A DNA stretch of 64,000 nucleotides. Source: Rhynchopus sp. YZ270_cl-10 (lineage: Eukaryota > Euglenozoa > Diplonemea > Diplonemida > Diplonemidae). The DNA lies in assembly GCA_964035575.1 (NCBI GenBank), contig OZ037898.1, forward strand, positions 1,054,001 through 1,118,000, read 5' to 3'. Position numbers and translations under genes: made by a program. The notes below the pieces were generated by a model. It had not been told where the DNA came from. It worked only from the letters and a program-made list of their open reading frames with translations, and did not search any database. Of this stretch, positions 29,602 to 40,823 are shown in pieces; position 1 is the stretch's first letter, and each line of letters begins with the position of its first letter.

Positions 29602-31500
29602 ATGTACGACGAGGCGTCTGAGGGTGCGGCTCTTAGGTCTATAGGTTCTAAGGGGAGTGGGGTAGGACCGTCTGGGTATCAGAGCGTTGCGAGCAGTAGA
29701 CAGGGAGGGCTGCAACAGACAGATGCAACGCGAGGTGTTACAGAGCGAGAGGGGAAGAAGGAGGACATCCCAACGCTGAAGGCGGACCTCGCGAAGAAGA
29801 CAAAGCAAATCGCACGCCTGACAGCCCGTGTGAAAGAAGAGGAGGAGATCAAAGAGCGTGAAGAGGCAGAGGTGCGCCGCCTCATCGGCGAATGCGAGAA
29901 GGCAACTGCGGGGGCGACTGCGGGGGTCATCAACGCTGTCAACGAGGAGGCGGAGGCGAATGCGGTTGTTGTGCAGAAGCTTCGTGATGAGATCCGCGGG
30001 CTCAAAATCGAGAACAAACGAATCAAAGACGAGGCAAAACAAAACCACATGCGCTGGGGCCTCCACTACTCCACTACACGCGAGCACCTTTTCCTTGCAA
30101 CACACCTCATCAAATGGCTACTACGCCGCCACCCCACCACCACCACCACCACCAAGAACTCCGTCCGCTTCGAGCCCTCCTCAAGCCTCCTCTCCGAAGC
30201 TCTCTTCGACTCCACCCCAGCCCCAGCCCTCACCGACCCTTCACACAAAGCGGGACGTCCCCTTATCAGTCTTCCCGACAGTATTGACTCTTCTGTGTTC
30301 GCGGGGAAACCGTTGCGCGTACCTGCCTCTGCGTTGTATGAAGGGATCAGCGAGGCGCAGAAGGCTGCGGTGCGTGAAGTGGTCGGGGCTACCAATGTAG
30401 GGGTGTGTGCTGGGAAAGGAGATGGAGCGGATGCGCCGTTGTGTTTGAGTGTCGACCTCAGAGCTATGGCCGCAAACATTGTAGACCTCCACAGAAGCAA
30501 GCCCGGTACGGTTCTTGATGAGCTTTCTGCGAATTTCGCGTCGCCTCATACACCAAGCACTCCAGGAATCCTGATTGCAGCGGCAAAAATGCTGAAGGAG
30601 GCGAAACGACATTCGTACCCGGGGTACTCGAAGTACGACCTTCTTGTCATGCATCTTTACACAATGTCTGGTAGCGACATTGATGCGTTGATGGGGTTCG
30701 ACGTTCCCAAGCATGGGACGCCTGAATATGAGATGTACAATGAAGTGCAGAGACGTAATGCAGCGATGTTCCGGGAGGTGAACGGTGCGTTGCGTGCGGC
30801 GTCCTTTGAGAAAGGTGGTACGTCGGGGCCTGGATGGGGTGCGGTGCAAAAATGGGTCAAAACCATCTGTTTTTTGCATCAACTCACCGCCCGCGGGACA
30901 ATCTTCGACACCGAAAAGGGCTACCTCGCCAGAGGTCTTGCAGGCCTCCCTTCCTCCTCAACCCTAGCACACAGCGAGCTTTCTTCAGGAGACGTCATAA
31001 CCTGGGTGGCCCCGTCCTCCTGTTCACTGGATGCCCAAATAGCAGAAAGCTACATCATGGGGGAGGCCGCGAACAGTACGCGTAGTGCAGGCGGTGCGGT
31101 GCTGTTCAAGGTGCGTGGACAGATCCCATCGGTTCTGCTTGCAGCTGTTTCGAAGTACCCTGATGAGGAGGAGATTCTGGTACCACCACTGTCGTACCTG
31201 AAGGTGAGCGGGGTGGTGCAGGACACACCAAACGTGCCGCATGTTGGTCTGCTCTGGACAGGTGTTGAAGAGCTTCTTATAGGTGACCACCCTGAGGGGC
31301 CTGTGTACTCGCCACGGCGTGGTGGTGGTGGTGGTAGTGTGCGTAGTGGTGCTGGTGGTGGCATGCGTACAGTGCGTGGGTTAAGCCCACCCCGTACACG
31401 TATGAAGATGCCTCTCCCATACACCCCTACACAGCGGGACCGCACGCTGTCCGCATTCCTTCATGTGAACGCAACCCCAGTCAAGACGCCTGCGCGGTAA
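29602..31500 (+). CDS. Coiled-coil ADP-ribosyltransferase (R-S-E class), copy 1
   Basis: 632 residues. Residues about 55-145 form a coiled coil (LKADLAKKTKQIARLTARVK). Residues about 290-540 match the ART fold of arginine-specific mono-ADP-ribosyltransferases: R444 in YLARGLAGL, S473-C-S475 in WVAPSSCSLD, and E522-E-E524 just before ILVPP, the place of the catalytic E-x-E in EEEVLIPP of known ARTs. SGSDIDALMGF and the Trp/His-rich WGAVQKWVKTICFLHQL lie where the helical part of the fold is expected. The tail is Gly- and Arg-rich. No signal peptide is seen, unlike vertebrate ecto-ARTs. NAD+-dependent arginine modification of partners gathered by the coiled coil is inferred. Confidence 0.8.
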   Translation: MYDEASEGAALRSIGSKGSGVGPSGYQSVASSRQGGLQQTDATRGVTEREGKKEDIPTLKADLAKKTKQIARLTARVKEEEEIKEREEAEVRRLIGECEKATAGATAGVINAVNEEAEANAVVVQKLRDEIRGLKIENKRIKDEAKQNHMRWGLHYSTTREHLFLATHLIKWLLRRHPTTTTTTKNSVRFEPSSSLLSEALFDSTPAPALTDPSHKAGRPLISLPDSIDSSVFAGKPLRVPASALYEGISEAQKAAVREVVGATNVGVCAGKGDGADAPLCLSVDLRAMAANIVDLHRSKPGTVLDELSANFASPHTPSTPGILIAAAKMLKEAKRHSYPGYSKYDLLVMHLYTMSGSDIDALMGFDVPKHGTPEYEMYNEVQRRNAAMFREVNGALRAASFEKGGTSGPGWGAVQKWVKTICFLHQLTARGTIFDTEKGYLARGLAGLPSSSTLAHSELSSGDVITWVAPSSCSLDAQIAESYIMGEAANSTRSAGGAVLFKVRGQIPSVLLAAVSKYPDEEEILVPPLSYLKVSGVVQDTPNVPHVGLLWTGVEELLIGDHPEGPVYSPRRGGGGGSVRSGAGGGMRTVRGLSPPRTRMKMPLPYTPTQRDRTLSAFLHVNATPVKTPAR

Positions 31501-32462
31501 AGAGGGTGTGGGAAATATGCTAGAAAGCGAAGTATAAAGCAGTGCTTGCGGGATACTGTGCGGAAATCCTATTCGGAAAGTATGCCTGTGATAATGAGAG
31601 AGAGAGAGGGGCACTGTCATCTTGACAATTATTATGAATAATTCTCGTTTATCTGATGAGTGGAAGCGGGAGTAGCACATATCAGACGTAAACCACGAAA
31701 AAAACGGATGTAGGACTGCATGGTTGGGTGTCCGCCTTGGTATAGCCGGTCATATCAAGGTACACTGTTCGAGCGGGGCTGTTTTTCAAGTAAAAAGTAT
31801 TGCTTCAGATGTGTATGCGAGACATATCTTTCAACTTCTCGTTTATTTGGCCGCTTTTCTTTATATCTACTGCTTGGTGTGGTGCAGGTAATGTACCAAA
31901 GGTATACTGTTCACGAGAGGGCTTTGTATTTCAAGTCAAAATTTTCTGTTGTGGATGTGTGCCTGCTTACGGTTTTCCCTGTCAAGCAACCCCCAAATGC
32001 AACACTCCGGGGGGGTTCGATAACCCCCCCGTAGTGTCAGTGCCCTGCGTCCCCCAGACGGCGTTTTGCACTATCAACTTCACCTTCTTTTGTACTCTTT
32101 TAGATGATCTATGATCCCCCTATGACGAAAAGCACCCCCCACCCACACACTTGCCACTCTTTCCCCCCTCAGCGACTGACTTTCCCTTCAAAGTTTTTGC
32201 GAATTGTTTACAGTCCCGAAAACACCTCCCTGAGCACAATTCTTGAGCATCCTTTGGCATTTTTCATCTTCATGCGACGACGAAGCAGATACTATCGTTC
32301 CCTTCTTCCTTTCTCCCCTTTTGCTGAGCGTGCCATTTAGGTTCTCCTCCCCCAGCTCTCCTTCTAGGATTATTGAACACATCACAGGCGACACTGATAA
32401 AACGGAACATGGACTAATCGAGGGGCGGTGCAGGACAGTTGTGTGGCGGGTGAGTGGGCAAC
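31501..32462. other. Intergenic between the ART genes, R1 and R2 copies
   Basis: R1 copies at 31684-31800 and 31883-31945 (partial) and an R2 copy at 32037-32090 (CTGCGTCCCCCAGACGGCG, CACTATCAACTTCACC) lie between the tandem paralogs. No gene is seen. Confidence 0.6.
31684..31800. repeat. R1 dispersed repeat
   Basis: CGGATGTAGGACTGCATGG, TTGGGTGTCCGCC, TGGTATAGCCGGTCAT and GGTACACTGTTCGAGCGGGG occur in order, then TTTTTCAAGT. Other copies: 15-135, 46138-46232, 49022-49140, the split copy 52090-53275 and fragments at 10940, 11366, 31883 and 60494. Confidence 0.75.
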
Positions 32463-35122
32463 ATGGCGGACGCGTCGCCTGCGTCCTCCCCGCCTGCACG
32501 CAAGAAGCGGAGCAAGCTGCACGACGATGCACCAAGCGACCCTGCTGCCGAGGGCATTGGTCGGAAGCGCATGGAACGCAGACGAGGTGCGCTAGCGGGG
32601 ACAGACGTGACGCAACAGCTCAGCAGTGCCATAGACAAGGCCGCCGAGACGCTGGGCAAAGACCTAGCTTCCGGTGGCAACCCAGCCGAAGTGGAGCAGC
32701 TGCAAGCGGACCTCGCGAAGAAGACAAAGCAAATCGTACGCCTGACAGCCCGTGTGAAAGAAGAGGAGGAGATCAAAGAGCGTGAAGAGGCAGAGGTGCG
32801 CCGCCTCATCGGCGAATGCGAGAAGGCAACTGCGGGGGCGACTGCGGAGGTCATCAACGCTGTCAACGAGGAGGCGGAGGCGAATGCGATTGTTGTGCAG
32901 AAGCTTCGTGATGAGATCCGTGACCTCAAAATCAAGCTCAAAACAGTTGTCGACCGTGCCAAGGAAAACCGCAACACGTGGTGTGCGAAGTACGTTCTCT
33001 CCGAGGAAAAGCTTCTTATGGCACGACACTTCCACCCGTGGTGGGTGGGCAGCGGGAAGCAGAAGGCATCCGCCGCACAACGTGGCACCAACAACGAACA
33101 GACGGACCTCTCCGACACAGTCAAGATGGAGACACACACACGCGACGCTGCGGCAGTGAGCCGCAACCCTATTGTCAACCTCTTCGGGGAACACAACAAC
33201 CGTGCCCCGTCTCTTGAGCAGGACCGTGGTGGTGGTGTTGGTGTTGGTCACGCTGGCGGTGGCGGTGGTAGCCATGCTGGCGCTGCTGGTGGTGCAAATA
33301 GCAACGGTGCCGGCCTACCCTCCATAGGCCACCTCTCCGCCCCGCACAGCGGGGTTGCACATCCGTTCGTCCCGCCACTGTCGCCGCTAGCACAACGCAT
33401 GCTTGCATACCGCGACCGTTCCCGCTCCCCGTCGCCCACCTCCGACTACGGCCACCCACACAGCGGCTGGCAACACCCCGATCACTACAGCAACGGGCGT
33501 GGGCTCCCCTCCAGCAGCCCTGCCATGCAGGAAATGGACGACCTCCCAGTCATGGGCACGCCGCTGACACGTGTCGTCAAATCGCTCTTCCCCGAGGTAG
33601 CAGAGGTGGGTGTGGAGGGCAGCGCTGCCTTGGGGGAGCGCTCGCCGGCACCAACACTGCCGCTCCCGCTGGGGCGACCCCCACCCTCACCGTCGCGACG
33701 GGTTTTGGAGGGGCTGCCGAACGCACATCGGAATAAAGATAACACAGAGCAACGCCCGCCGCACGCAAGCTACGGACAGCTGGGGCCGGATGTGTTCCGC
33801 TCTGCCTGGGGTCCAAGGGAGGGGGGGCGTGGTGTGCAGAAGAATGCGGAGGAGTTCGAACCCGAGGTGCTAGGAGGCGACCAGACCTGGCCGTTGGACG
33901 AGAGCCAGGTGTTGCGGCAGCCAAGCCCTATCGAGGCCGTCGCCCCCATCGCTTCCCCCATTGCAGCCTCACCCAGCAGCCGCAGTGCAGGACCCAACGC
34001 ACCACGCTTCACACCGCCTGCAGGGAAGCATGGTCGTGATACCCCCAGCGAAGGGGCCAAGGGGGCGGGGCACATTGCTACGACCACGACTACTGCGGTG
34101 TGTGACGAGAAGATGTCCCTCATCCCAGCAGACCTGCACACAGACCTGCACGGCACCGCACGGCGTCTTGCGGCATACCACAAGGAGAAGGAGGGTGACG
34201 TCTTTGACGAGCTGTGCAACAACTTCACAGCGCACAGCACCACAAACGAGGCTGCCGTGCTCTCTGCGGCGTCTGCCGCACTGCTCAAGGAGAAGGGGAA
34301 GAACTGCGCTGGGCGCACGCAACTGGACCTCCTGATCATGCACCTCTACACCCTTGCTGCTCAGGACATCGACCGTCTCATGCTCTTCCCTGTCCCCGAA
34401 AGCGGCACCCAGCAATGGAAGGATATGACCGCACGCAACCCCGCCATGTTCAAAGAGATCAACGAAGGCCTGCGATCCATGGACACACCCTTTGGCAAAG
34501 CCCTCGTGAAGAAGTGGGTCAAGACGATCTGCCATTTGCACGAACTCTGCAGAGAGTCTCCACGGCACCATGCGGATGTTGCGTCGTGTCTTTCACGGGG
34601 TTTGGCAGGGCTGGCAGAGGACATTATTGGCGCGCATGGGGCTCTGAAGGATGCGGAGACAGTGACCTGGGTGGCGCCGGCCTCGTGTTCGTTGGATCCG
34701 CAGATTGCAGAGGAATACCTGTTAGGTACTGCGGCGAACAGTGCTGGTAAGAAAGGGAGGAAGCTGCTGTTCAACGTGCGTGGCAACATACCATGTGTCG
34801 CGCTGTCGGGTGTGTCGCGGTATCCAAGAGAGGCAGAGGTGTTGCTACCGCCGCTGAGCTACCTCAGGGTCAACGCTGTGGACGACGATGCGGGGATGCT
34901 GCGCATTGGTGTGGAGTGGGAGGATGTGGAGCCGCTGCCGCTGCCGCACAGCGAGCGTGGGACAGAGGCGGCGTTGGCACGGCTGTGCTCGGGGGCGGCA
35001 CCACATGCGTCGCGAGCGTCTGATGCAGCACAGCACGCTCAGGACAACGTATCTGCTGAAGACCGTCGCAACGCATCGCTTCTTCTGCAAGGTGCACGCA
35101 GGCGAGCTGCGGGCGATACGAC

Positions 35123-35166
<44 letters not shown>

Positions 35167-36590
35167 CCCAGCAACTCTCCGAAAGCCGCTCCGCCAGCGC
35201 GACGGAGCCCGGCGTGTCCGTGTCCGTCGCCCCGCCACCCTCCGTACCCTCCGTGCTCGGGAGCCTTCCACTGAACATTGCAAAAAGCGCGAAGCAACAC
35301 CCAACCCCAACACCCCTCTCCTCCCTGGATATGATCTCCCCTCAGGTGAACCACCCCGACAGCGAGGTGCTGCGGCACGAACGGCTTTCCCCAGTACGGC
35401 AGCAGAGGCAGGCGAACACACACACCACGGTGCCGCTGAGCGGCGGCCACGCCTCGACGCCTGCAAAGCCTAGCGCAGACAACGACGCCTTCTCAGCCCC
35501 ACCCAGCGCGCGGTCCGCACTTCTCGCCAAGCTCTCCGACACTCAAAACACACTGTCCCCACGGCCTGGCTGGAGCCCACCCCTCTCCTCCTCTGCATCT
35601 CCTGCACGCGGACGGTCAGGCAGCTCCGTCCTCCTCTCTGCGCCTACCTTCTCCGTCAGCCCCGAGAAAGCCACCGACCGGCACCGCCGTGCCAGCATAG
35701 CAAGCTCACGCCACCACGTCTCCGAATTGAACGACACACGACGATCCGGCCTCTCCGGCATCACCATGGGAACACTTGAGGCCCTCCAGCCTGCGGCAGA
35801 AGGCGCTGCGAAGGCTCTATTCTTTGGAAACAACAACAGCCCCTTCTCCCCCTTCGACTCTGAGGCTGGACGTCGTGCGGACGACGCGCCGTCTGCGTTT
35901 GCGAGAGTCCCTTCCGGGACAACACTGCGATCGAACCACACAGCTGCACAGGGTGTGCCCGATGAGGTTATGGCACCATCAGAGTTGTCACCATCCGATC
36001 CGTTCACTCCGTTGCAGGAGGTGGTGAATGCGGGGTCCCCTCTGAGGCACCGTCTTGCGCATATTGGGCGTGGTGTGCACATCAAGCTTACCGAAGCTGC
36101 CGACGCTGGAGGCTCGCTTGCGCACAGTGAGATCGGTGTCATCGTCGAGCGAGATGAGTGGTGCCCCTTTCGGCCGTTCTGTGTGAAGGGACCGAGGCAT
36201 GACGTCTTCTGGTACCGTATAGCGGACATCGCGGTGTGCAATGCCGACGGCTCCGTCACTCACGTCGCAACCCCAGCAGAGGTGCTCTCCGCCGCAGCTG
36301 AAGGGGCCTTCACGACCAAAAGAAACCTACCCATTATCCCAGACAATGAGGGGCAAGGAGAAGAGGAAGCACCCGCCGCCAGCGGAGCCCTCCGCATGCC
36401 CGAACTACAACGAGGTGTACACGTCCAGCTCACAGAGGCAGCGGAGTCGGGGGGATGTCTTTCGCACGGCGAGATGGGTGTGCTGGTGGAGCGGGACGAC
36501 TGGTGTCCCTTCCGTCCCTTCTGCGTGAAAGGCCCACGCTATGATGTACATTGGTACAGAGAAAGCGATCTGACAATTGTTAATATGTGA
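32463..36590 (+). CDS. Coiled-coil ADP-ribosyltransferase with MIB/HERC2-like modules, copy 2
   Basis: 1375 residues from ATG 32463. Residues about 75-185 are a coiled coil almost identical at DNA level to that of copy 1. A Pro/Ser/Gly-rich linker follows. Residues about 555-810 are the ART domain: R712 in CLSRGLAGL, S741-C-S743, and E790-A-E792 before VLLPP, so all R-S-E residues are present. A 14-glutamine run (Q888-Q901, pure CAG) opens a long disordered region. Two C-terminal modules, about 1200-1258 and 1316-1374 (GRGVHIKLTEAADAGGSLAH, GVIVERDEWCPFRPF, VKGPRHDVFWYR), resemble SH3-like MIB/HERC2 repeats that bind ligands in ubiquitin ligases. Copy 1 lacks these. Confidence 0.82.
35124..35165 (+). 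repeat. Pure (CAG)14 encoding poly-glutamine
   Basis: Fourteen uninterrupted CAG codons in the frame of the second ART gene. Pure triplets are prone to length change; the tract separates the catalytic domain from the C-terminal modules. Confidence 0.95.
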
Positions 36591-38219
36591 AATTAACTTT
36601 TTTTTAAAGGCCACTTTTTGATAATAAAAACCCCATCTTTGAACGCTACCCAATGGCATAACGCTAAATTTAAGCACGCATTCCAAAAAAAACTGCAGCT
36701 TTTTTTTTTAGAATTTTTAGAAACACTTTTGTTGTTGCTAGGTTTTTTTTTGGGGGTTATCTGGGGATGATCTGTGTTTATGTGCACGGCCTTTTCATTT
36801 CGTCTTTCATGTCTTTTTTTAAAAGGTGACCAACCACAACGGTATTTAGCTTCATCTTACAAAACCTTTTTCCCCCACTCGAATGGATTGTGCACAACGG
36901 GAAGTGGCATTCTATGTTTCAACTTTTCCACCTTTTCCCCCACTAGTTTTTAATAGATTTCGGTTACCCCGCCCCACCACCTTCACAAACGGAAAAGCGC
37001 ATCCCCCCGAGCTAGTGTCATCTTCGCCATGGACTGCCACCCACTGTATTCTATAGTTGAGATTATTTGCTCCAGTTTTTTCTTTCTTCTTATTGAGTAC
37101 TCAAACCGTGCCTTTTAAAAAAGGAAAAAGAAAAAATCGTCAATTCAATTATTTGGCTTATCTCCCCTTCTCCCCTTCGAGCAACCAAAAAGACAGCCAA
37201 AAAAAAATTCCATTTAAATATGTGCACGAGAGAGACACATGCATCTTAGAAAGTTTTTTTTTTCTTTTCTTCTTTCGTGTAGACAATTTTTTTTGGTCAT
37301 GCTAAAGGTGTTCCCTGGGACATCCTATTTCATGTTCCTCTTCATTTTTTTCCTTCTTTTGAGTGCGCCCCCTTTTGCCGAGCGAGGCATTTTTTTTGCG
37401 CTGAGTAATTTCGGATGTTGTGTTGTGATGCCTAAGGGTAAATTCTTGCGCAGAATATGGCCCTTTTTTTGTGTTGTGTTTGTGTGCAATTCATCACAAA
37501 GTGTTTTCTTCCACTAGATATTTTCTGGGTTGGCTTTTCGTCCAAACTCAAAATTACATTAAAAGCGAGTATTTTATTGTTCTCTTCATGACGTCAACCT
37601 CCCCCCTCATGAACACACAAAACCCACACACACAACACCTTCCCACAGACGCCCCAACGAACCCCCCCATCCTCCCTTAAAGGGATTAGTATCCTTCAGT
37701 TTCCGTTTTGGAAAACCGCACACGCCGACACACACCTTCCCGCATTGTATATTTCTCCCTCTCCTCCCATTGGGGCATTTAATTTCCCTTTTTTTTCTCT
37801 TTCTTGTAGTCCACATACAGGCGTTTGCGGGAGACTTGAATATTAGTGTGTGATGACTGAGGGGGACTCCTCGAGATTAGTAGGGTATGTAATACAGCTT
37901 TGGATACAAAAGGAAAAGAGCAAAGGGTGTGTACAATGCCAAAGAAATTTCCCGGAGCAGTTTGTAATACAACAGGGTTGCAAAAAGGGGGGAAACAGGT
38001 TATGTTGTGAGGCATATTTGGTGTGGCTGAAAGGGGGGTGCTATTGTTGTGCTATTTTTGTGCTATTTTCTGCTATTTTGGGGTCGTCAGCCACATCAAT
38101 ACTTCTATCTTCAAACTCTCAAATACTTTCAATTCTGTGAACTGAAAGTATATGAATCTAATCTTTCAACTTTCTGAAAATGCGTTTTAGAACTCAACTA
38201 TTTCTTTTGCTCATCACAC
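36591..38219. other. Intergenic, R3 and M1 elements
   Basis: R3 stem-loop at 36823-36858 and a small M1 inverted-repeat element at 38018-38099. The rest is T-rich, with no credible gene. Confidence 0.55.
38018..38099. mobile_element. M1 miniature inverted-repeat element
   Basis: TTGGTGTGGCTGA at the left end mirrors TCAGCCACATCAA at the right; the inside has repeated GCTATTTT(C/T)TG. Related copies: 47025-47106, 48728-48868, 54101-54159. No coding capacity. Confidence 0.75.
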
Positions 38220-39712
38220 ATGGTAACAATCCCACTACCCACCACCCCCTCTATCCCTCACAGCGATGAGCGCGAACCCTTCTCACAGCAGTGCTCTTGG
38301 AAGAAGCCCACCGGGAACATCCTTAAGAAAGAGGTCAAACCCGTTGTCGTTGAACTAGGTATACCTCAAGGCACCCTACCTCCCCCCATCAACCCCCAAC
38401 CACAGATGTCGAAGACACGCTGAACCGCCGCATCGGGGACAGCATCATCGACATCATTGAGGATGCTGTCGGGGAGAGCCTTGGCAGCCCGGGGCGTTCG
38501 AATGATCGGTGGATCACCTTGGCGGAGCTGTACACTGTTCTGAAGAGCGCGCTGCTGGAGGACGAGCCTGCCAATGAAATCCCTGAGGCAAAGCTGCAGA
38601 GGTACATCACTGCCCGCGAGCAGCTGAAGGAGGTCATCCCCCCCTGCCACCACTACGTCTTCGGCGCGCCCGAGACGGTCTTCAGCATGGCCCACCGCCT
38701 GCGCCACTCACAGCTGATCTACAGCGAAGAGGCACCCCCGCTGTCCTCCCCAGGCTCACCCCGCAACGTCACCGTCGACGACGAATCGCACGACCTCGAC
38801 TCCTCCCTCAACCAAGCCCCCATCGAGGCCAAGCTCAGCTCCATCTCGATCCCCCCTCCGCCGCCCACAGAACGCACCTCACCACAAGACATCTCTTCCT
38901 CCATCCACCCAAAACAACGCCAGCAAAAGGTTCAGGTGCAACCCAGCATGCTCATCTCCGCAGTAGATTTACATCGGATGTTCGAACCCCGAGTAGTCAT
39001 CAAGGGGAAGAAAACGCAGAAGAAGGGGATGGCGAGGGGAGGGAGGCGTGTCACAAGACAGCCGTCCTCTTCGTTTGTCCCCCCTACAGATGCGATGCGG
39101 AGGAGCAACTCAAGAAGCAAGACCAGCCCGTTGCAGGCAGTGAACGGAACGGTTCCGAAGAAGCCTGCGAAGCAGCCCATGGAGCGATCTGCGACCGATT
39201 TGTCGTGTAGAAGCGGAGTGAGCCGGGGGCGTTCCTCAAGCAGGCCTGCAAAGCCGATCTCCCACCCACCCTGGACAAACCGTGTCGTGCAAGGAGGAGG
39301 AAATGTTACGAATATGCCATTCGGGAGAAGTACATCACACCACGTTCGCATGGCGAAGCCGATCATCAAGGCAGATCACCTTACGCCGCAGTCGGAGCGT
39401 GCGCTTGCAAGACGCCGTGCAAGAGAACGCAGCTCCAGTGAAAGAGCCAAGGACCCACCCCCGCCGCTCCACCATATTGGAGGGCAAGTAGGGGAAAAGG
39501 TGGCGGAGCTGATGCGGGCGAGTTTCCCGATGGAGGTTGAGGAGGAGATCACGCCGCAGACTGAGGCAAAGAGGCGGGGAGGAGGAGGGGGGAGACACGC
39601 GTCGTCGGCGATTCATGCGCAGCCTACCTATTCCTCTGCCCCGGTGATGCGCTGGCGTAGCAAGTCTGGCCAGCATGACAGAGTCAAATCACCTTCGAGA
39701 CCTCGGGCATGA
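38220..39712 (+). CDS. Unrecognised protein in two exons, 481 aa
   Basis: Exons 38220-38358 and 38406-39712 join in frame. The splice makes KKEVKPVVVELDVEDTLNRR continue into IGDSIIDIIEDAVGESLG. Residues about 35-140 are a helical, conserved-looking block (LAELYTVLKSALLEDEP, LQRYITAREQLKEVI). The remainder is basic, Ser/Arg/Pro-rich and probably disordered (GRSSSRPAKPISHPPW, ARRRARERSSSERAKD). No family recognised. The basic tail could bind nucleic acid or microtubules; that is a guess from composition. The start codon is uncertain because another ATG lies at 38266 in a different frame, but that frame stops before the intron. Confidence 0.65.
38359..38405 (+). other. 47-nt intron
   Basis: GTATACC at the 5' end and CAACCACAG at the 3' end, phase 1. 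Removing it joins GAACTA-G to AT-GTC and opens a frame that runs through to 39712. Confidence 0.7.
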
Positions 39713-40159
39713 GCGGTTTTTTTGATATTCTCAAAAATAAAAGTAGGGGAAAAAAGGGAGGGAGGAGAAGGGGAGGGAGTGTTCAGTAGAAAAGCAAGTT
39801 CTTTTTTGTAATAAAAATGTTGGGGAAGAAAAAAAACAGATTTTTTTTGTACAATTTTTGGTTGTTTTTTTTTTATGTTTTTTCTGTTTTGCTAAGGTGA
39901 GGGGTTTTTTTTGTGCGAGAGAGATTTTTTGAGATTTTTTTTTTTGAGTAAAACTCATGAAAAAACTCAAACAAAAAGGATAGAGGGAAAAAGGGGGGAG
40001 GATTTCTTTTTTTTGAAAGGGCTTTTTGTCCGATATTTTGTGTACCGATCGTTACCCCACCTTGGTTACCTATCGAAAGGGTGGGTAATTCAGGCACAAC
40101 AAACAAAACAGGCTGATTGACGTCGGGCTGGTTTGCCCATTTTGTCACTTTTTACCACC

Positions 40160-40320
40160 GATTTAAACGGATCACCACCGATCGCGATCGATCAGCACCG
40201 ATCACCACCGACCACCACCGCTCACCCACCGATTGCACCGACCACATCGATTTACGCACCGATCAGTACCGATCACCGTCGATCACCATCGATCAGACAC
40301 CGATCACCACCGGCCAAGCC
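40160..40320. repeat. Degenerate ACCGATC(ACC) tandem array
   Basis: About 20 imperfect units of ACCGATCACC/ACCGATCG, some drifting to ACCGACCACC. The array is palindrome-prone because GATC and ATCGAT recur. Confidence 0.75.
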
Positions 40321-40498
40321 CGGCGTCAATCAGCCTAAAATAGTGTGAATTTGAATTTCTTTTGAACTGAGCGTATACGAATTTTTTAAAGGGTGTATAT
40401 TAACGATTTGGCACAACACAGTCAAATCCTTCAAATTCTCCATTTAAGGAACTCTTGAACATACCCTATCACTTCGTGTACTTCTTTTCTTGATTTAT

Positions 40499-40533
40499 GG
40501 TGACCTAAGCACAGAGAGGCTTAGGGTCATCTT
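40499..40533. repeat. R3 stem-loop, best-paired copy
   Basis: GGTGACCTAAGC pairs with GCTTAGGGTCATC across the loop ACAGAGAG; AACTTTTCCTTCTTTT follows, a tail shared in outline with R1 and R2. Confidence 0.75.
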
Positions 40534-40787
40534 ATCAACTTTTCCTTCTTTTATACCAACACAAAACCAGTGGGTAAAGATGTGCGCGCAATGAGAGGCT
40601 TTTGGTGCATCTCACCAGTTTTCTGTTCTTTTTGTTACTATGTCCGAGGATTCCGAAAGTCAGATTTTATTTTTTGAAAAATTTGTCCGTGGAATATTGG
40701 TGTACGACACCGATGACGGAACATGAAAGTTGTTTTTATAAAATATATCGCCCATTGGGGTGTGTTATTCGCCCTCTCGGAGTGTGC

Positions 40788-40823
<36 letters not shown>

